From Deltaproteobacteria bacterium (GTDB lineage Bacteria; Desulfobacterota; Desulfobacteria; Desulfobacterales; ETH-SRB1), in NCBI GenBank assembly GCA_030627405.1, contig DAOUSD010000047.1, positions 1 to 8,713 of the forward strand: a stretch of 8,713 bases of DNA, given 5' to 3'. Under the pieces are notes generated by a model. That model searched no databases. It saw only the letters and a program-made list of their open reading frames with translations, and was not told the DNA's origin. A program made the position numbers and the translations under genes. Below are positions 6,620-8,713 of the stretch, piece by piece. Each line of letters begins with the position of its first letter. Positions within the stretch are counted from its first letter, which is position 1.

Positions 6620-6847
6620 CTAGCAAGTGTACATAGGTGCTATGCATTTCATCACTTCCCAGTGTCCGCCTTTGTCGGGGCCTATACGCTTTATTCTACC
6701 TTCTTTTTTTAGCTTTGCCATTTGCCATTCTACTCCTTTGGGTGAAATTCCTACAATTTCCACCAGTTCTTTTATCGTAATATACGGTGTTGCTTTTAAA
6801 ACAGACAAATTTTTCACCTTAGTTTTCACCCTAGTTTTCACCGACAT
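6620..6847 (-). CDS. Small winged-helix DNA-binding protein between hsdM and the KilA-N gene
   Basis: A 75-residue predicted winged helix-turn-helix protein. The helix ITIKELVEIVGIS (23-35) leads into the recognition helix PKGVEWQMAKLKKEG (36-50), then the wing IKRIGPDKGGHWEV (52-65). This pattern resembles the C-terminal winged helix of AlbA_2/Schlafen-type regulators (COG2865). The gene may be a stand-alone regulator of the restriction operon or a detached remnant of a larger protein. ATG 6847 is supported by AAGGTGG 6 nt upstream. The gene overlaps the hsdM 3' end by 17 nt, so the two are coupled. Its first codons consist of three 12-nt repeats (VKTRVKTKVKN). The wing is 31 of 32 bases identical to the end of the upstream gene at 8622-8653. 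Where that gene stops (TGA) this one has TGC and runs on for eight residues, CIAPMYTC, ending at TAG. The DNA-binding call is solid; its target is unknown. Confidence 0.82.
   Translation of the reverse strand: MSVKTRVKTKVKNLSVLKATPYITIKELVEIVGISPKGVEWQMAKLKKEGRIKRIGPDKGGHWEVMKCIAPMYTC
6645..6682 (-). repeat. Direct repeat copy 1 (winged-helix wing coding region)
   Basis: 38 bp matching 8616-8653 in the same orientation with two differences; the inner 32 bp differ at one base. It encodes GPDKGGHWEVMK of the 75-residue winged-helix protein. The two copies flank hsdM 1971 bp apart. Identity at the DNA level, including third codon positions, suggests recent duplication or gene conversion rather than protein-level conservation alone. 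Confidence 0.8.
6806..6841 (-). repeat. Three tandem 12-nt repeats at the hsdM / winged-helix gene junction
   Basis: Read on the minus strand: GTGAAAACTAGG, GTGAAAACTAAG, GTGAAAAATTTG. The first two differ at one base and the third at four from the second. The hsdM TAG stop lies in the first unit. The units encode the basic VKT/R-VKT/K-VKN start of the winged-helix protein. Twelve nt keeps the frame, so gain or loss of a unit by slippage would lengthen or shorten the basic arm without breaking either gene. Confidence 0.7.
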
Positions 6848-8381
6848 CTATAACCACCTTTTTTAGGTTTCCCAGAATCAAAGCATTGAGTTGTTCTTCC
6901 TCTTTCAACTGTTTTTCAAATTCCTTCTTTAAATTGGTGAAGCGCTCATTGAAATCAAAATCATCTTCATTGTCCGGCAGGCCAACATAACGACCCGGAG
7001 TGAGCGTATAATCCAAATCCCGTACCCGTTCAATTGAGACGGAATTACAAAATCCTTTGGCATCTTCATAATCACCGTCCGTATTACGCCAGTTGTGATA
7101 TGTTTCTGCTATTTTCTCTATATCTTCTTTTGAGAATTCACGCGTCCTGCGATTTATCAGATGTCCCATGTTTCGAGCATCCATAAAAAGTATCTCATCA
7201 GTGCGGTTGCGGAACTTTCCATTAGCTTTATTTTTGCTTAAAAACCATAAGCTGGCTGGAATTTGAGTGTTTAAAAACAGTTTTGCAGGCAAATTTACTA
7301 TACAATCTACTAAACCAGATTCAATAATGTTTTTTCGTATTTCGTATTCTCCATTTGTTTTGGTGGTTAATGATCCTTTAGCCAAAACAAAACCTGTCTG
7401 TCCGCTTGGACTGAGATGATAAATAAAGTGTTGTATCCATGCATAATTTGCATTTCCGGTAGGTGGTGTGCCGTGTTTCCATCTTCCGTCTTTTCTGAGT
7501 AAATCACCGCTCCAGTCACTGTCATTGAAGGGTGGATTGGCAATTACATAATCCGCTTTTAAATCCTTGTGTACATTATTTAAAAATGAACCTTCGTTGT
7601 TCCATTTTACTTGTGAACTGTCTATTCCCCTAATAGCAAGATTCATCTTGCAAAGCCGCCATGTTGTTTGGTTGCTTTCCTGTCCGTAAATGGAAATGTC
7701 GTCTACCCTGCCCTGATGTTCCTTTACAAATTTTTCGGAATGAACGAACATTCCTCCTGAACCGCAACACGGGTCAAAAACACGACCCTTGTATGGCTCC
7801 AGCATTTCTATAAGTAATTCAACAACACTTCTTGGTGTGTAGAACTGCCCACCCTTTTTACCTTCATTTAAAGCAAATTCACCGAGAAAATATTCAAAAA
7901 CATGGCCTAAAACATCGGAACTTCTGGCTTTTGCTTTGCCAAGTGCAATGTTACCTATAAGATCAATTAATCCGCCTAAACTTGTCGGATCAAGATTTTC
8001 CCTTGCGTAAACTTTGGGTAAAACATCTTTCAACGACGGGTTCTCTTTTTCAATAACATCCATAGCGTTGTCAATCTCTTTGCCGATTTCCGGCAGTTTA
8101 GCCCTTGATTGCAGATAAGACCAGCGAGCGGAAGGGGGTACGAAAAAGACATTTTCAGCCTTATATTCATCCCTATCTTCAGGGTCAGCACCGACATATT
8201 CGCTTTCTCCTGCTTTTAGTTTTTCGTGTAGTTCCTCAAAGGCATCGGAAATATATTTTAAAAATATCAGCCCCAATGCGATGTGCTTGTATTCAGCAGC
8301 ATCAATATTCTTTCTGAGTTTATTCGCCGCCTTCCATAATTGTTTTTCAATAGGTTCTTTTTTAGTGTTGTTTTTTACCAT
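6831..8381 (-). CDS. hsdM: Type I DNA methyltransferase subunit HsdM (N6-adenine)
   Basis: Modification subunit that transfers a methyl group from S-adenosylmethionine to adenine N6 in the target chosen by HsdS, and part of the restriction complex. It is 516 residues from ATG 8381, normal for the family. Visible: the N-terminal helical HsdM_N domain (KKEPIEKQLWKAANKLRKN near 7-25, then LIFLKYISDAFEELHEKL), motif X GQFYTP (178-183), the SAM-binding motif I FDPCCGSGG (202-210), and the catalytic motif IV NPPF (282-285). All are intact. The open frame begins at ATG 8411, ten codons earlier, but an AAGGA there is 18 nt away. ATG 8381 follows a GGATGG and fits the usual N-terminus, so I prefer it; the longer form is possible. 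It is the first complete gene of the operon. GC is moderate (31 of 60 at 7741-7800), higher than the accessory genes. Confidence 0.96.
   Translation of the reverse strand: MVKNNTKKEPIEKQLWKAANKLRKNIDAAEYKHIALGLIFLKYISDAFEELHEKLKAGESEYVGADPEDRDEYKAENVFFVPPSARWSYLQSRAKLPEIGKEIDNAMDVIEKENPSLKDVLPKVYARENLDPTSLGGLIDLIGNIALGKAKARSSDVLGHVFEYFLGEFALNEGKKGGQFYTPRSVVELLIEMLEPYKGRVFDPCCGSGGMFVHSEKFVKEHQGRVDDISIYGQESNQTTWRLCKMNLAIRGIDSSQVKWNNEGSFLNNVHKDLKADYVIANPPFNDSDWSGDLLRKDGRWKHGTPPTGNANYAWIQHFIYHLSPSGQTGFVLAKGSLTTKTNGEYEIRKNIIESGLVDCIVNLPAKLFLNTQIPASLWFLSKNKANGKFRNRTDEILFMDARNMGHLINRRTREFSKEDIEKIAETYHNWRNTDGDYEDAKGFCNSVSIERVRDLDYTLTPGRYVGLPDNEDDFDFNERFTNLKKEFEKQLKEEEQLNALILGNLKKVVIDVGEN
6854..6860 (-). 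promoter_or_regulatory. Shine-Dalgarno site of the winged-helix gene
   Basis: AAGGTGG on the minus strand, 6 nt before ATG 6847, inside the hsdM coding end. It fixes the start of the small winged-helix gene and supports its being a real gene despite its size and its overlap with hsdM. Confidence 0.5.
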
Positions 8382-8539
8382 GTTACCATCCGTTTTTTTA
8401 TATTGTTGCATTTAATTTTACAATGGATATCCTTTTTTAATTAAAGCAATTTTTTGTTTATTGTGCTATCAGTAATCCTTTTCTGCGTAAAAACTGTTAA
8501 ATCGTTAAATTGGATTTTTATTTGTAATATACATACAAT

Positions 8540-8568
8540 ATTATACTACAACGAAAGCCTTACAAAAT
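8540..8568 (-). promoter_or_regulatory. Candidate promoter of the hsd operon
   Basis: On the minus strand, a consensus -10 TATAAT (8545-8540) is preceded by a weak -35 ATTTTG (8568-8563) with a 17-nt spacer; TTTTGT at 16 nt is an alternative. Transcription would begin near 8532 and leave a leader of 120-150 nt before hsdM. The leader (8412-8531) is AT-rich and carries a repeated GTTAAAT (8496-8502 and 8504-8510). No riboswitch or small gene is evident. The spacer 8412-8614 holds nothing else I can support, and no terminator is visible after the upstream gene. Confidence 0.5.
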
Positions 8569-8614
8569 CCTTCTTTTATTGAAAAAAGTTATAAGATGTT
8601 TGCGTTCTCGCTTT

Positions 8615-8713
8615 TCATTTTATCACTTTCCAGTGTCCGCCTTTGTCGGGGCCAATTCTTTTAATGATGTTGAGATTTTTCAGTCTAGTAATATTGTTTC
8701 TTATATTTTTCTC
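8615..8713 (-). CDS. 3' end of an upstream winged-helix gene (5' part outside the window)
   Basis: The last 32 codons of a minus-strand gene, closing at TGA 8617-8615. The residues IRNNITRLKNLNIIKRIG and then PDKGGHWKVIK form the recognition helix and wing of a winged helix, the same module as in the 75-residue protein downstream of hsdM. In larger proteins this tail often follows an AlbA_2/Schlafen-type or Fic domain; which one applies here cannot be seen. Spacing to hsdM is over 200 nt with a promoter between, so it is probably a separate transcription unit. Confidence 0.6.
   Translation of the reverse strand, partial: EKNIRNNITRLKNLNIIKRIGPDKGGHWKVIK
8616..8653 (-). repeat. Direct repeat copy 2 (end of the upstream gene)
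   Basis: The partner of 6645-6682. It encodes GPDKGGHWKVIK and the first bases of the TGA stop of the gene that enters from the right edge. Recombination between the copies would remove hsdM and the spacer while keeping the wing in frame. Confidence 0.8.

Noticed and set aside
6614..6640. Hairpin GCACCT / AGGTGC as a terminator after the winged-helix gene
   Set aside because: Only 6 bp with a 15-nt loop containing the gene's own stop codon, and no U-run follows in the direction of transcription.
8522..8538. TTGTA / TACAA inverted repeat at the presumed hsdM transcription start as an operator
   Set aside because: Only 5-bp arms with an unmatched 7-bp centre in very AT-rich DNA; easily by chance.

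Overview
The window is one continuous minus-strand gene cluster: a type I restriction-modification (hsd) locus whose subunit genes are interleaved with four accessory genes. In transcription order (right to left) it reads: the 3' end of an unidentified gene ending in a winged helix (8713-8615), a ~200-bp AT-rich spacer with a TATAAT -10 box, hsdM (N6-adenine methyltransferase), a 75-residue winged-helix protein, a KilA-N-domain protein, a small predicted PD-(D/E)XK nuclease-like protein, hsdS (specificity subunit), a reverse transcriptase (RT), and hsdR (restriction/translocase subunit). HsdR runs off the left edge after about 800 of an expected ~1000 residues. No convincing plus-strand gene, tRNA, rRNA, CRISPR array or insertion sequence was seen.

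The junctions are tight. hsdM overlaps the winged-helix gene by 17 nt. The original KilA-N stop overlaps the nuclease-like start as ATGA. The nuclease-like gene overlaps hsdS by 8 nt, hsdS overlaps the RT gene by 14 nt, and only 2 nt separate the RT stop from the hsdR ATG. The only sizeable internal gap is 6485-6619, before the KilA-N gene, and it holds a 26-bp imperfect dyad. This points to one co-transcribed, partly translationally coupled operon.

The most notable feature is the RT. It is intact, with motif-A Asp, PQG and YRDD motifs, and sits exactly between hsdS and hsdR. It has no group II maturase/endonuclease domain, no retron-type noncoding gap and no DGR signature, and it ends in a long mostly helical region. 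It resembles the Abi/UG ('defence') RTs more than retron or intron enzymes, but I cannot assign a named group. With the nuclease-like protein and the two DNA-binding proteins, the locus looks like a composite anti-phage system. The KilA-N gene carries an in-frame TAA after codon 217, yet 51 further family-like codons follow in frame and end exactly at the ATGA overlap. This is a recent nonsense mutation, readthrough, or a sequencing error.

Base composition is mosaic. hsdM, the KilA-N gene, hsdR and the conserved helix of hsdS are moderate in GC, while the nuclease-like gene, the hsdS target-recognition domains and the RT are strongly AT-rich, consistent with modular exchange. Good Shine-Dalgarno sites (GGAGG, AAGGTGG, AAAGGTGA, GAGGG) argue against Bacteroidetes and suit a low-to-moderate-GC bacterium such as a clostridial Firmicute. 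The taxon cannot be fixed from this window.
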